Origin: Pseudomonadota bacterium | Lineage (GTDB): Bacteria; Pseudomonadota; Gammaproteobacteria; Steroidobacterales; Steroidobacteraceae | Direction: 5' to 3' | DNA: 64,000 nucleotides | NCBI GenBank assembly: GCA_023391335.1 | Contig: JAEWBG010000033.1 | Span: forward strand, 18,269 to 82,268 | In this document: piece after piece, positions 46,640 to 56,100 of the stretch | How positions within the stretch are numbered: the stretch's first letter is position 1 | Layout of the letters: each line of letters begins with the position of its first letter | Notes under the pieces: generated by a model | What the model was told of the DNA's origin: nothing | Databases searched by the model: none | The model's input: only the letters and a program-made list of their open reading frames with translations | Position numbers and translations under genes: made by a program

Positions 46640-46858
46640 TGTTATAGCTCCTGACTCGAATGACCGTGACGGCATACGGATCGCCCACGTTAGCAGTGGC
46701 TAACGCGGCACCTTGCACCAGAGTTCGACCGAGCGCGAATGAGAGTCGAGTTCGCAACCTCATGCCAGATCATTCCTGTCAAGAAAGGTTGTGAACGAAT
46801 ACCTGCAAGCGCCCGGGTTCTCGCTAGAATGCGCGGCCTCCCCCGACAAGGAAAAAGA

Positions 46859-47536
46859 ATGATCCGCGCCCTCGCCTCGACGGTTGCCCTAGCCTGCCTC
46901 GCATTACAAGTCTCTGCCGAACCTTCAGGGGTGTATTTCGGAGCCGCAATCGGCAACTCGCACCAGCATCTTGGAAAGGGCGAAGGCATTAACGTCCTCA
47001 TCTCATCGCCCTTCGCTCCGAGCAATGGCCTGATCACTCTGCAACCGTCCTCGAAGGACAGCGACGAAAAGGACCGCAGCATCGCAGGCCTCGTGGGCTA
47101 CCGATTCAATCGCTATCTCGCAGCCGAACTCGGATATGCGGACTTCGGGGATGCCGCCATGACAGAACACTACCAGCTACCCGAGGATGTGTTTCCGTTG
47201 GGCGCCCCGGAGATCACTCGGAGTCTCTCGACGAACATCTCCGGACCGACACTTACGGCACTCGGAATCTATCCATTCGGTACACGCTTCGATGTATTCC
47301 TGCGTGCCGGCCTCTTGTTCGCAGATCAGCAGGTGAGAATGGAAGGCGCGCGCCCCGAAAACTATGCCGATACTGTTTGGGTCGGCGGTATCGGTGGCGA
47401 TTATCGGTTTGCGGATCGCTGGAGTGCGCGCATCGAGTATCAACGCACGGACGAAATCGACGCGCCTCAACAAGGCAACACGAATCGCCTAACGCAGGTA
47501 GTGCTGAGCGTGATCTATCACATGGCAAAACAGTGA
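46859..47536 (+). CDS. outer-membrane beta-barrel protein
   Basis: This 225-residue protein has a signal peptide (MIRALASTVALACLALQVSA). The mature part is a small barrel of the OmpA/OmpW-like type: GVYFGAAIGNSHQHLG, GLVGYRFNRYLAAELGYADFG, FDVFLRAGLLFADQQVRM, VGGIGGDYRFADRWSARIEYQ. It ends in LTQVVLSVIYHMAKQ rather than a terminal aromatic residue. The start at ATG 46859 follows AAGGAAAA; 40 in-frame codons upstream are not family-like. Its stop codon is the first TGA of a GTGATGNN octamer array. Confidence 0.83.
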   Translation: MIRALASTVALACLALQVSAEPSGVYFGAAIGNSHQHLGKGEGINVLISSPFAPSNGLITLQPSSKDSDEKDRSIAGLVGYRFNRYLAAELGYADFGDAAMTEHYQLPEDVFPLGAPEITRSLSTNISGPTLTALGIYPFGTRFDVFLRAGLLFADQQVRMEGARPENYADTVWVGGIGGDYRFADRWSARIEYQRTDEIDAPQQGNTNRLTQVVLSVIYHMAKQ

Positions 47537-47713
47537 TGGGGTGATGAAGTGAGTGCGCTACGCGCGTGAACGGGGAAGAACATGGGTCCGTGCGCCAGTC
47601 ACCTCGCGAATGAACAATTGCGTACATTTACACGCAGTCAACTTCGACGGACAGATTATTCGATCAGTCGCGCGCGAAGCGCTTTCACCTCATCACTCCA
47701 TCACCTCATCACC
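47533..47713. repeat. facing GTGATGNN octamer arrays between convergent genes
   Basis: On the plus strand GTGATGGG, GTGATGAA, GTGAGTGC run from 47533 to 47556; on the minus strand GTGATGAG, GTGATGGA, GTGATGAG, GTGAAAGC occupy about 47681-47713. The two arrays face each other across about 125 bases. The outer-barrel gene stops on the first left-hand TGA (47534-47536) and the BON-domain gene stops on a right-hand TGA (47701-47703). A period of 8 places TGA in all three frames. Confidence 0.85.
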
Positions 47714-48336
47714 CGCGCCGCTTGCGTCAGCAACCGGTTGTAGATCGGAGCACCCCAACTGACGGCGTCGACGATATCTTCGACGTAATGTTTCGCGCGG
47801 CGATCGGCAACGTGACCTTCGAGCGTAACTTCGCCATGCGCGACCGTTACTGAAACTTCGCTTGCATCAACGTGTGGATCGTCGCTGAGCCGCTCGCAAA
47901 TCACCTCGTGCAATCGTTCGTCGCTGCGCCGATATCCGCGCGGCCCTTTGCCTGCGTGCGATTCTTCATCGGCAATGCCGTGCTGCCCCGCACGCACCGA
48001 ATGAACCCCGAGATCCGCCCAACTGCGATCGCCGGGATGGCGCTCGCCGGTACTGAAGCGATGCTCGGTGATGTCGTTGCGACTATGTGTATGCGGGATG
48101 CGCCCCACCACGCCTGCTTGCGGACCGGAAGAGCGCGTGTATGCATCCGAGTACGGACCGCCTTCATCCCAGTTATGCGGACCGTAGTACGAGTCGCTGT
48201 ACTCGCTGGCCTCGGGTACCTCGTAGTGGCCGATCGGCGCTCCGCGGCCGGGCTCGAGATGCAGGTCTTGGGTGCGCCCTTCTCCAAAATGCCAGTCGCG
48301 GCCGCGGCCAAATACTTCATGGCGACGCATATGCAC
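47701..48336 (-). CDS. BON-domain protein
   Basis: This 211-residue hydrophilic protein has no signal peptide. Residues 1-130 are rich in Gly, His, Tyr and Asp without a recognisable fold. The C-terminal 70 residues form a BON domain (LHEVICERLSDDPHVDASEV, VTVAHGEVTLEGHVADRRAKHYVEDIVDAVS). Such domains bind phospholipid or mediate stress-related assembly. The very end (TQAARVMR) and the stop lie in the GTGATG octamer array. Related proteins are often stress-induced, but no regulatory signal is visible here. Confidence 0.8.
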   Translation of the reverse strand: MHMRRHEVFGRGRDWHFGEGRTQDLHLEPGRGAPIGHYEVPEASEYSDSYYGPHNWDEGGPYSDAYTRSSGPQAGVVGRIPHTHSRNDITEHRFSTGERHPGDRSWADLGVHSVRAGQHGIADEESHAGKGPRGYRRSDERLHEVICERLSDDPHVDASEVSVTVAHGEVTLEGHVADRRAKHYVEDIVDAVSWGAPIYNRLLTQAARVMR

Positions 48337-48405
48337 CTCGCTATCGAAAACCTACGGGAACCCTTTTCAAATGCACAGTGAGCCGCGTTAGGTTCCCGAA
48401 GCCTG

Positions 48406-49860
48406 CTACGCGGTGCGTGCGAAATCCACAAAGCCCCGCTCGACATCGACGGACATGAGATTGACGCGTACGCGATCCCCGACATCGAGACCGCCTTCTC
48501 CGCGCACCAGCTTGCCTTCCGCCACCGGATGGTTAATGCGCACCCAAACTCCCTTCTCACCGGCTCCGGTCACGATTGCATCGAATCGCTGACCGACGCG
48601 CGATTCCAACAACATTGCAGCCGCTGACTTGCGCACCTGCCGCTCGACCTTGGACGCGTCGTCTTCTTGCTCAGTGCAGTGACTCGCAATGGCTTGCAGT
48701 TCTGCGGCCGAATACGCGGGCGCCGCCCCTGCCAACACCGCTTTCACCATGCGCTGCGTCACCAGATCGGGGAAGCGACGATTCGGTGCCGTCGAGTGCG
48801 TGTAGTCGCTGACGGCCAATCCGAAGTGCCCATCGATTTCCTCGCCCGGCACCTCCACGCCATATTCGCCGGATCCCAGCATCTTGATCACCGCCAAGGA
48901 AAGTTCGGCAAACCCAGCGGGATTCGCGGCGTGCTGTGTTTCCATGAATTCACTCAACGCTTTGGCACTCGGTCGATCATCGAGACGCGCTCCCTGCTCG
49001 GCGGCCAGCTTCACGATCCGATCCCACCGTCTGGGTGTTTTCAATACACGCCGCAGCGAGGGCAGTCCCTTCGCGGACAAGAATCGGGCAGTGACTCCGT
49101 TGGCCGCGACCATCAAATCCTCGATCAGCTCTTTCGCGCGATTCTTTTGGGCAGCGCGCAAGTCGCGCAGTTCGCCATCTTGAAAGACCGCTTCGGCTTG
49201 AATGGTCTCGAGCGTCAGGGCACCACGCGTATGACGAAGCGCTCGTAGATTGCGGGCGGCTACATCCTGAATTCTGATTTGCCTCTGTAACTCGGGCGAG
49301 TCGGCAATGGCCGCCGGTGCCGGTGCATTGCCTTCCAACCAGGCACTCACGCTGTTGTATGCGAGCTTCGCGCGATTGAACGCGAACGCGCGGTAGACGT
49401 CCGATTCGCGAATGTTGCCTTGCGAATCGATATGCATCTCGACGACGACTGCGGCTCGGTTCTGGTGATCGGCGAGTGACGTCAGATCGGTCGACAGCTT
49501 CTCCGGCAACATGGGGAAGATCTGCGCCGGCGTGTACACCGAGGTCGTATTCAGTCTGGCGTGATCGTCGATCGCCGATCCCTTGCGCACCAAGCAATCG
49601 ACGTCGGCGATGGCCACCAGCACCTTGGTGATGTCATCCGATATCGCATCCGCGACCGAGAGCTGATCGAGGTCGCGTGAGTCGTCGTTGTCGATCGACA
49701 ACCATGGCAGTTGGGTCAAGTCACGGGCGTTGCCATCAGCGCGCGCAGCGGTGCCAATGCGACTGACCTCATCGAGCGCAGCCGCCGAAAATTCCGGTTC
49801 GAATCCGCGCTCGATCATGGCGTGGCGAGCGAGCGATTTCAGGCGTTGCAATGAAGACAT
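48406..49860 (-). CDS. RNB-domain exoribonuclease (RNase II family)
   Basis: This cytosolic 3'-5' exoribonuclease has 484 residues, shorter than RNase II/R because the N-terminal cold-shock domains are absent. The RNB catalytic core is intact: LSIDNDDSRDLDQLSVAD with the metal-binding aspartates, YTPAQIFPMLPEKLSTDLTSL, and YTHSTAPNRRFPDLVTQRM. A C-terminal S1-like strand set (RFDAIVTGAGEKGVWVRI, RVRVNLMSVDVERGFVDFA) follows. It resembles short RNB proteins found in proteobacteria and cyanobacteria. It is upstream of the BON gene on the same strand, with a 69-base gap. Confidence 0.9.
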   Translation of the reverse strand: MSSLQRLKSLARHAMIERGFEPEFSAAALDEVSRIGTAARADGNARDLTQLPWLSIDNDDSRDLDQLSVADAISDDITKVLVAIADVDCLVRKGSAIDDHARLNTTSVYTPAQIFPMLPEKLSTDLTSLADHQNRAAVVVEMHIDSQGNIRESDVYRAFAFNRAKLAYNSVSAWLEGNAPAPAAIADSPELQRQIRIQDVAARNLRALRHTRGALTLETIQAEAVFQDGELRDLRAAQKNRAKELIEDLMVAANGVTARFLSAKGLPSLRRVLKTPRRWDRIVKLAAEQGARLDDRPSAKALSEFMETQHAANPAGFAELSLAVIKMLGSGEYGVEVPGEEIDGHFGLAVSDYTHSTAPNRRFPDLVTQRMVKAVLAGAAPAYSAAELQAIASHCTEQEDDASKVERQVRKSAAAMLLESRVGQRFDAIVTGAGEKGVWVRINHPVAEGKLVRGEGGLDVGDRVRVNLMSVDVERGFVDFARTA

Positions 49861-49990
49861 GCGATCTTAAGTACTGTAAATGATGCAAAGCTCGGAACCT
49901 CACGAGTGCCGATTCGTCTGCCTGTTCCGGACCTCGTGAATACGATCCTAGCGGATATACTGCACTGAACACGATACAAGGTAAGCCATC

Positions 49991-50740
49991 ATGAGCACAC
50001 GCATTTCGAAAGAAGGCGAACGCGTTCCCGCCGTCCAACTGGCGGAGACGAAAGATGGGAAGGCCGTTCCCATCGACAGCACTCAATTATTCAAGGGTCG
50101 CCGTGTCATTCTGTTCGCGCTGCCCGGCGCATTCACTCCCACCTGCAGCACGGCGCACGTCCCAGGCTACGTCGCGCTCTTGCGCGAATTCAAGGATACC
50201 GGCATTGCCGATGTGGTCTGCCTGTCGGTGAACGATCCGTTCGTCATGGAAGCATGGCAACAGTCCGAAAAGGCACAAGGCATTCATTTCGTCGCCGATC
50301 CCTATGGTGAATTCACCCGCGCGATGGGCATGTCGATCGAGCACCGCGACGCGTTCTTGGGAACGCGTTCATGGCGCTATTCGATGGTTGTGAACGACTG
50401 CGTAATCGAAAAGATGTTCATCGAACCCGATATCCCCGGCGATCCGTTCGAAGTGTCTGACGCGCAGACGATGCTCAATTACCTGCAACCGAACAGAAAG
50501 ACGATCGGCCCGGTGTTCATGCTCGCCCGTCACGGCTGCCAGTTTTGCGCCAAAGCCAAGCAACTGCTGCAAGACCGCGGCATCCCGTACGAGGCCATCC
50601 ACTTGGGCGATGAGCTCACGATGCAAGGCGTCAAAGCCGTGTCCGGCGAAACGAAAGTGCCGCAGGTGTTCATCGATGGGAAGCGGATTGGCGGGGCGGA
50701 TAAGTTACAGAAGTTCCTTAGTGAGAATGTGAGCAAGTGA
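49991..50740 (+). CDS. peroxiredoxin 5-glutaredoxin hybrid
   Basis: This 249-residue cytosolic peroxidase reduces peroxides with glutathione. Residues 1-165 are a Prx5 domain with peroxidatic Cys52 in LPGAFTPTCSTAHVPG. Residues about 172-245 are a glutaredoxin with C183-Q-F-C186, KVPQVFIDGKRIGGAD and a helical end. This fusion is known from Haemophilus, Neisseria and other Gram-negative bacteria. The stop codon is one unit of a GTGA octamer array, and the last residues (LSENVSK) are encoded by the array. Confidence 0.95.
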   Translation: MSTRISKEGERVPAVQLAETKDGKAVPIDSTQLFKGRRVILFALPGAFTPTCSTAHVPGYVALLREFKDTGIADVVCLSVNDPFVMEAWQQSEKAQGIHFVADPYGEFTRAMGMSIEHRDAFLGTRSWRYSMVVNDCVIEKMFIEPDIPGDPFEVSDAQTMLNYLQPNRKTIGPVFMLARHGCQFCAKAKQLLQDRGIPYEAIHLGDELTMQGVKAVSGETKVPQVFIDGKRIGGADKLQKFLSENVSK

Positions 50741-50822
50741 ACAAGTGAGGTGCGAAGCTCGCAACTCAGATGACATGTTGAACCACGACCCTTCACGTCC
50801 TCACCTTCTCACAATTCTCACC
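50721..50822. repeat. facing GTGA octamer arrays
   Basis: Four plus-strand units, GTGAGAAT, GTGAGCAA, GTGAACAA, GTGAGGTG (50721-50752), face four inverse units, CTTCACGT, CCTCACCT, TCTCACAA, TTCTCACC (50791-50822), across 38 bases. The stop of the Prx-Grx gene (50738-50740) is in the left array. The right array ends 5 bases before the next ATG (50828). Confidence 0.82.
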
Positions 50823-50827
50823 AGCTC

Positions 50828-51010
50828 ATGTCCAACGTCATCCAGCTGCGGAAAGTGAAGCAGAAGCGAGCCGAAGGCAAAACCCTCTGCACCTCCGGCT
50901 TTCACAAATGGGAGACGGTCAAGAAATCGGTGTTCGATGTAAAGCAAGGACAACTCGTTACAATCGAGCGATGCAAACGGTGCGACGTAACGCGAACCAA
51001 GCTCTCATGA
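50828..51010 (+). CDS. small Cys/His protein coupled to the PQQ dehydrogenase
   Basis: This 60-residue basic protein carries C21, H26, C49 and C52 (LCTSGFHKWE and ERCKRCDVTRTK), spacing that could hold one metal ion. The N-terminal 18 residues are Lys/Arg-rich, without a signal peptide. It is very likely real: codon use matches its neighbours and its TGA overlaps the ATG of the PQQ dehydrogenase gene (ATGA at 51007-51010), a coupling seen for most operons in this window. I recognise no named family. A role in regulating or assembling its partner is only a possibility. Confidence 0.65.
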   Translation: MSNVIQLRKVKQKRAEGKTLCTSGFHKWETVKKSVFDVKQGQLVTIERCKRCDVTRTKLS

Positions 51011-53082
51011 CCGTCCTTACCCGATCGACGATCGCTGCTCTTCTCCTCTTTCTCGCCAATCAAACCAACGCCGCAGACCACAAGACGTGGCAAACGTACG
51101 GTGGGTCGCCGGATCAGATGCATTTTTCGCGTCTGAAGCAGATCAACACGACCAACGTAACGAAGCTGCAAGTCGCGTGGACTCATGACACGCACGAAGC
51201 GGGCGATCTGCAAGCTCAACCTGTGATCGTCCACGGTGTTTTGTACACCTACACGCCGACCCACCGCACGATTGCTTTGAATGCGGCCACGGGTGAATTG
51301 TTGTGGAGCTTCGATGCGCACGTGGAAAGTGCCGGCCCGAATCGCGGCGTCATGTATTGGAGTTCCCGCGGCGACAAACGCGTGTTCGCAGCCGTCGGCG
51401 ACTTCGTCTATGCGCTCGATGCGCGCAGCGGAAAACCCATCGAGGCGTTCGGCGATCATGGCCGAGTGGACCTACGCCGGGACCTCGGACGCGATCCAGA
51501 AAAACAATCGGTACGGCTCACCACACCTGGTGTGATCTATCGCGACTTGATGATCGTGGGCGGTCGCGTGGGCGAATCGCTTCCAGCTTCGCCGGGGTTT
51601 GTGCGCGCGTATGACGTTCGCACCGGCAAATTGCGCTGGAGCTTTCATACGATCCCCCAACCCGGAGAAGCAGGTTACGAAACCTGGCCGAAAGACGCGT
51701 GGACTTACATTGGCGGCGCGAACAGCTGGTCAGGGATGACGTTGGATGAGAAACGCGGTGTCATCTACGTGCCGACTGGATCTGCCGCTGCCGACTTCTA
51801 CGGCGGCAACCGCATTGGCGCGAACTTGTTTGCGAACTGTCTGATCGCGATCAAAGCGCAAACCGGCGAGCGTCTGTGGCATTTCCAATTTGTGCGCCAC
51901 GACATCCTCGATCGCGATCTGCCCTCACCGCCAGCGCTGGTGCGAGTCAAACACGAAGGCAGAATGATCGATGCCCTCGCGCAGCCGACCAAACAAGGAT
52001 TTCTGTTTCTACTCGATCGCGATTCGGGCCACGTTCTGAACACCCTCGAATACACACCTGTGCCGAAGAGCGATGTACCGGGCGAGGAACCTTGGGACTC
52101 GCAGCCGCTACCGACCTCGCCTGCTCCGTATGCGCGTCAATCGCTCACTGCCGATTCGCTTACGACTCGAACGCCTGAGGCGGCCGCGTGGGCAAAACAA
52201 CAGTTCGCCCAGATGCGCAGCGAAGGGCCCTTCACGCCGCTGAGCATCGGCAAGGACACCATCATTTTTCCAGGTCTCGATGGTGGCGCCGAATGGGGCG
52301 GTCCCGCGTTCGATCCCGATACAGGATTGCTGTACATCAATGCGAACGAGATGGCATGGCTTGGCGCGTTGGCTCCAAACGATGCCGGCACCAGCGGGCG
52401 CAGTCTGTACCTGCAGAATTGCGCTGCGTGTCACCGCGATGATCTGCAAGGCTCGCCGCCGATTATTCCGCGGCTTTCAGACGTACGCGAACGGCGCTCG
52501 GCTCAGTTCGTCGCGGATATCATCGAATCGGGTGCAGGTCGCATGCCGGGATTCAAAGCTCTTGAGCCGCAAGCGCGTGCAGCGATCATCGAGTACTTGA
52601 TGATGGGTCGCGACACAACCGTTGAAGATGCTTCGAAGCAACCGGGGCACCTGCGTTATCGGTTCACCGGATATCGTCGTTGGGTCGATCCGGAAGGCTA
52701 CCCAGCGATCGCGCCACCGTGGGGAACACTGAATGCCATCAATCTGAATACGGGCGAGTACGCGTGGCGCATTCCGTTCGGTGAATTTCCCGAGTTGGTT
52801 GCGAAGGGAATGAAACAAACCGGCTCCGAGAACTACGGCGGATCCATCGTGACTGCGGGCGGGCTGCTCTTTATTGCAGCCACCAATCACGACAAAAAAT
52901 TCCACGCGTTCGACAAGCGCACGGGCGAACTACTGTGGGAAACGACGTTGCCCTTCTCCGGCAACGCATCTCCCGCGACCTATGAAGTCGACGGCCGGCA
53001 ATACGTCGTCATTCTGGCGAGCGGCGGTAAATCGCGCGATGCCCAAGGCGGCGTGTATGTGGCGTTCGCGTTGCCGAAGTAG
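51007..53082 (+). CDS. PQQ-dependent dehydrogenase with embedded cytochrome c
   Basis: This 691-residue periplasmic quinoprotein of the alcohol/membrane glucose dehydrogenase class has a signal peptide (MTVLTRSTIAALLLFLANQT) ending near TNA. Propeller blades carry Trp-docking motifs (ALNAATGELLWSFD, YALDARSGKPIEAFG, FDPDTGLLYINANEMAW). A c-type haem motif C472-A-A-C-H476 with a likely Met ligand in GRMPGF (about 512) lies before the last blades (INLNTGEYAWRIPFGE, AFDKRTGELLWETTLP), so the cytochrome is inserted into the propeller. Longer frames upstream overlap the small gene. No pqq biosynthesis gene is in the window. Confidence 0.9.
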   Translation: MTVLTRSTIAALLLFLANQTNAADHKTWQTYGGSPDQMHFSRLKQINTTNVTKLQVAWTHDTHEAGDLQAQPVIVHGVLYTYTPTHRTIALNAATGELLWSFDAHVESAGPNRGVMYWSSRGDKRVFAAVGDFVYALDARSGKPIEAFGDHGRVDLRRDLGRDPEKQSVRLTTPGVIYRDLMIVGGRVGESLPASPGFVRAYDVRTGKLRWSFHTIPQPGEAGYETWPKDAWTYIGGANSWSGMTLDEKRGVIYVPTGSAAADFYGGNRIGANLFANCLIAIKAQTGERLWHFQFVRHDILDRDLPSPPALVRVKHEGRMIDALAQPTKQGFLFLLDRDSGHVLNTLEYTPVPKSDVPGEEPWDSQPLPTSPAPYARQSLTADSLTTRTPEAAAWAKQQFAQMRSEGPFTPLSIGKDTIIFPGLDGGAEWGGPAFDPDTGLLYINANEMAWLGALAPNDAGTSGRSLYLQNCAACHRDDLQGSPPIIPRLSDVRERRSAQFVADIIESGAGRMPGFKALEPQARAAIIEYLMMGRDTTVEDASKQPGHLRYRFTGYRRWVDPEGYPAIAPPWGTLNAINLNTGEYAWRIPFGEFPELVAKGMKQTGSENYGGSIVTAGGLLFIAATNHDKKFHAFDKRTGELLWETTLPFSGNASPATYEVDGRQYVVILASGGKSRDAQGGVYVAFALPK

Positions 53083-53105
53083 CTGGACCAACGTGCGCAA
53101 CCAGC

Positions 53106-53135
53106 CGAATCGCTCGCAGCAGCGCGAGCGATTCG
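53106..53135. terminator. bidirectional hairpin between convergent genes
   Basis: CGAATCGCTCG (53106-53116) and CGAGCGATTCG (53125-53135) make a perfect 11-bp stem with an 8-base loop, in the 67-base gap between the PQQ dehydrogenase and FG-GAP genes. No T-run follows on either strand. Confidence 0.65.
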
Positions 53136-53149
53136 ACTAGCGGCATCAA

Positions 53150-56100
53150 CTAAGCGTGATGCCAGATTGTCGCGCGTTTAGAAGATCTGGCGCGACGAGC
53201 GCCGAGCACACACAGCAATAACCCCATCAGCCATACCCCCATTGCCCCACCACCGCCGTGCCCACCGCCTGAAGACGGTGCAGATGAGGGCGGCGAAGTT
53301 GTCGGGGAGGAGACGGGCGGATTCGCAGCTGGATAGTTGAACGTGATCTGCGCTTGGGCCTCAGCCACCCCATCGCTCACCGCGAAGATGACGTGATCCG
53401 TTCCTGTTCCATCCTGCTTCGGCACGTAACGATAGAGTCCCGTGTCGGATTCGAACGTGAGCGTTCCAAGGGTTGGATTCTGAACGACGGAATAAGAAAG
53501 TGAATCGCCATCTGAATCTGTGCCCGAGAAGCGCGACTGAATGTCGACTCCCGGAGTGATCCCTACATCGGCCGATGCAGCAACCGGCGTCGCATTCGCA
53601 AACATTAGCTTGAGCGTAGCTGTCGTGGTGGACACCCCATCCGATACTGAGTACGACACGGCATCGTCCCCAACATATGCAGTGCTCGGAGTCAAAGTGA
53701 GCACCCCCGTGGTGGCATCTATAGCCGCAGTTGCGTGTTCAGGTGCGGAAACCAGTGCAAACGTGAGCGGATCCGAATCGGCGTCGCTTGCGACGACCGC
53801 GATTTGCTGCATACCCTTCCAATGAACAGTGCGCTCGTTGGGCGGTAGGTACGGTTGCGCATTTGCGAAGGAGATGTCGATCGTCTGCGGTGCTGAGAAC
53901 TGCGAACCGTCGGACACGCGGTACGAGAAATGATCGGATGTCGAGCTACTCCCATCCGAGGTGTAGTCGAACGTGCCAGCACTCTGATCCGTCCACTTCA
54001 CCATTCCGTGGGTCGGTAACGATTCGAATTCATACTGCAACGGATCGCCATCCGCATCGCTACCGCTCGCTTGCAGCGCAACGGTGGCATTGCGCCAGTG
54101 CACCGATGCATTCAGAGCCAGGGCGACAGGCACGTGATTCGAGCTGAGATCCGCAAACAGCACGGCCTCGTCGCCCGAACTCAATACGATGCTCCGACCG
54201 TTTAGAGTTGCGACCGCAAGCGACGCGCTGGCACCCAGTCCGGCGGACAAGGCACTTGTGCTATCGACCACTGACTGAGAAGCGATGTTGTAAACAATGA
54301 GTTGATTGCCGCAAGTTAGAAGCAGGTTACCCGCCCCTTGATTGCGAATGGCTGTAATCGATTGGGCGGACGGCGACGTGCACACTGCGTACGTAGCCAG
54401 AACCGCCAGCGTGTCGCCGTCGAGCACATCGATAGATCCGTCCGATCGGCCAGCGACCACGTCCAACTCCGGACCGCCGATCACATTTGCTGCGGCAACG
54501 GAAACATAGCCCTTGGTGGTACTGGCGATCTGCTGTTTGCTCGCCCATCGCACCAAGTGCACCGCATCGCTGACCGCCAGCACATCCTGCCCAGCAGCGC
54601 CCACATCTGCAGCCAGCACATCAGTCACCGAGGAGAAGCCGCCGGCGAGTGCGGCACTCTTCCAAACGACTGATCCATTGCTCGGATCGATCACGTACAT
54701 GAACACGCCAGGCGATCCCGTATGCGCCACGGTGTTACCCGCGATCACTTCGAGCTTTCCATCGCCGTCCAAATCGGCAACGTCCAAAACATTCAGGGGA
54801 GAACCGCTGTCATAAACCGTCTTGCTTTGGACTTCGTGAGTCAGTCCGTCGATCACATATAAAGTGCCATCGTACAGACGATCGGTTGCTACCAAAATTT
54901 CGACCTGCGGATCCGCATCGACATTGGCGAGTCGGAGATTGTGAACGCCAGTCCATGCGAAGCCCTCGAATAGATTGCCCGAGCTGCGCCACTTCAGAGC
55001 GTAGGTACTCGCGTCATGAACCTCGATTAGACCATCCGCATAGCCGGATTGGCTTTCGAACGAGGCGACCACCATCTCCAGCGATCCATCGTGGTCGACG
55101 TCGCCGAAATCAGCTGATTGATAAGGACCCGAGTAGTCGTCGTTTTGCCACTCGAACGCGCGAGTCGCCAAATCATGCACGTACAGATAGTCAGGACCTG
55201 TAGATGTATAGCCCGCACCCCATAATACTTCGCGGCTGCCATCGCCATCCGCATCGAAGATCGCAATGTCCGTAACGCCGTGCTCGGGATTGGGGATGTT
55301 CCATAGCTCGACTTGATCGCTGGCTCGCACTGCGTGGATCGAGCCCCATTGACCATCGCCGTACACGATTTCAGGAGTGCTATCGCCCGTAACATCGATC
55401 AGCCGCATCGCTGCGATGTCGAGTGCCGTATGGATACTCCACTTCACGGACTTCAGCTCGACATCCCAAGCACGAATGTCATACCAGCCCTGCGCGGCCA
55501 CCAGCTCATCGCGACCGTCGCCATCGATATCGCCGAGTGCGACGCGTGCCCCAAACGACGCGCCGCTATCCCATTGGACTGTGGTCGTGGCGCCGTCCAC
55601 TTCGAGAACCTTGCCGCTGTCGATCGCAATTTCTAGCTGAGGGTCATCATCAACGTTACCGACTGCAATTCTTAGCCCGCCATAGAGAATAGTTCGCGCC
55701 GTAGCCAACGAGTCGGGATCGTACAAAGTGATCCGATCCGACGAGACCGCGACGACGTCCGTATCGCCGTCGTTGTCGGCATCGGCAAACGCGAAGTCGA
55801 ACACGGCGGAGTTTGTCGTAATCGTTTGAATCAGAGTACGAGTCAGAAGGTTGATTACCTCGATGCTGCCATCGCCCCTCGCAACCCAAACACGTTTGCT
55901 GCCAGAGTGCTCGACTACACGTAGCGCAGTGATCGATGCGCCGCCGCAGCAGCCATTCGTTGCAGGACCGGCGCTTTGCCAAAGAATGTCGTAGTTGTGC
56001 GTCGAGGTGTTGTACCCAACGATCGACCAACGCGTGCCGCCGCCAAAACCCGCTCCCCCGGCCAACACGAACTCAGATTTGCCATCGCTATTTGCGTCGA

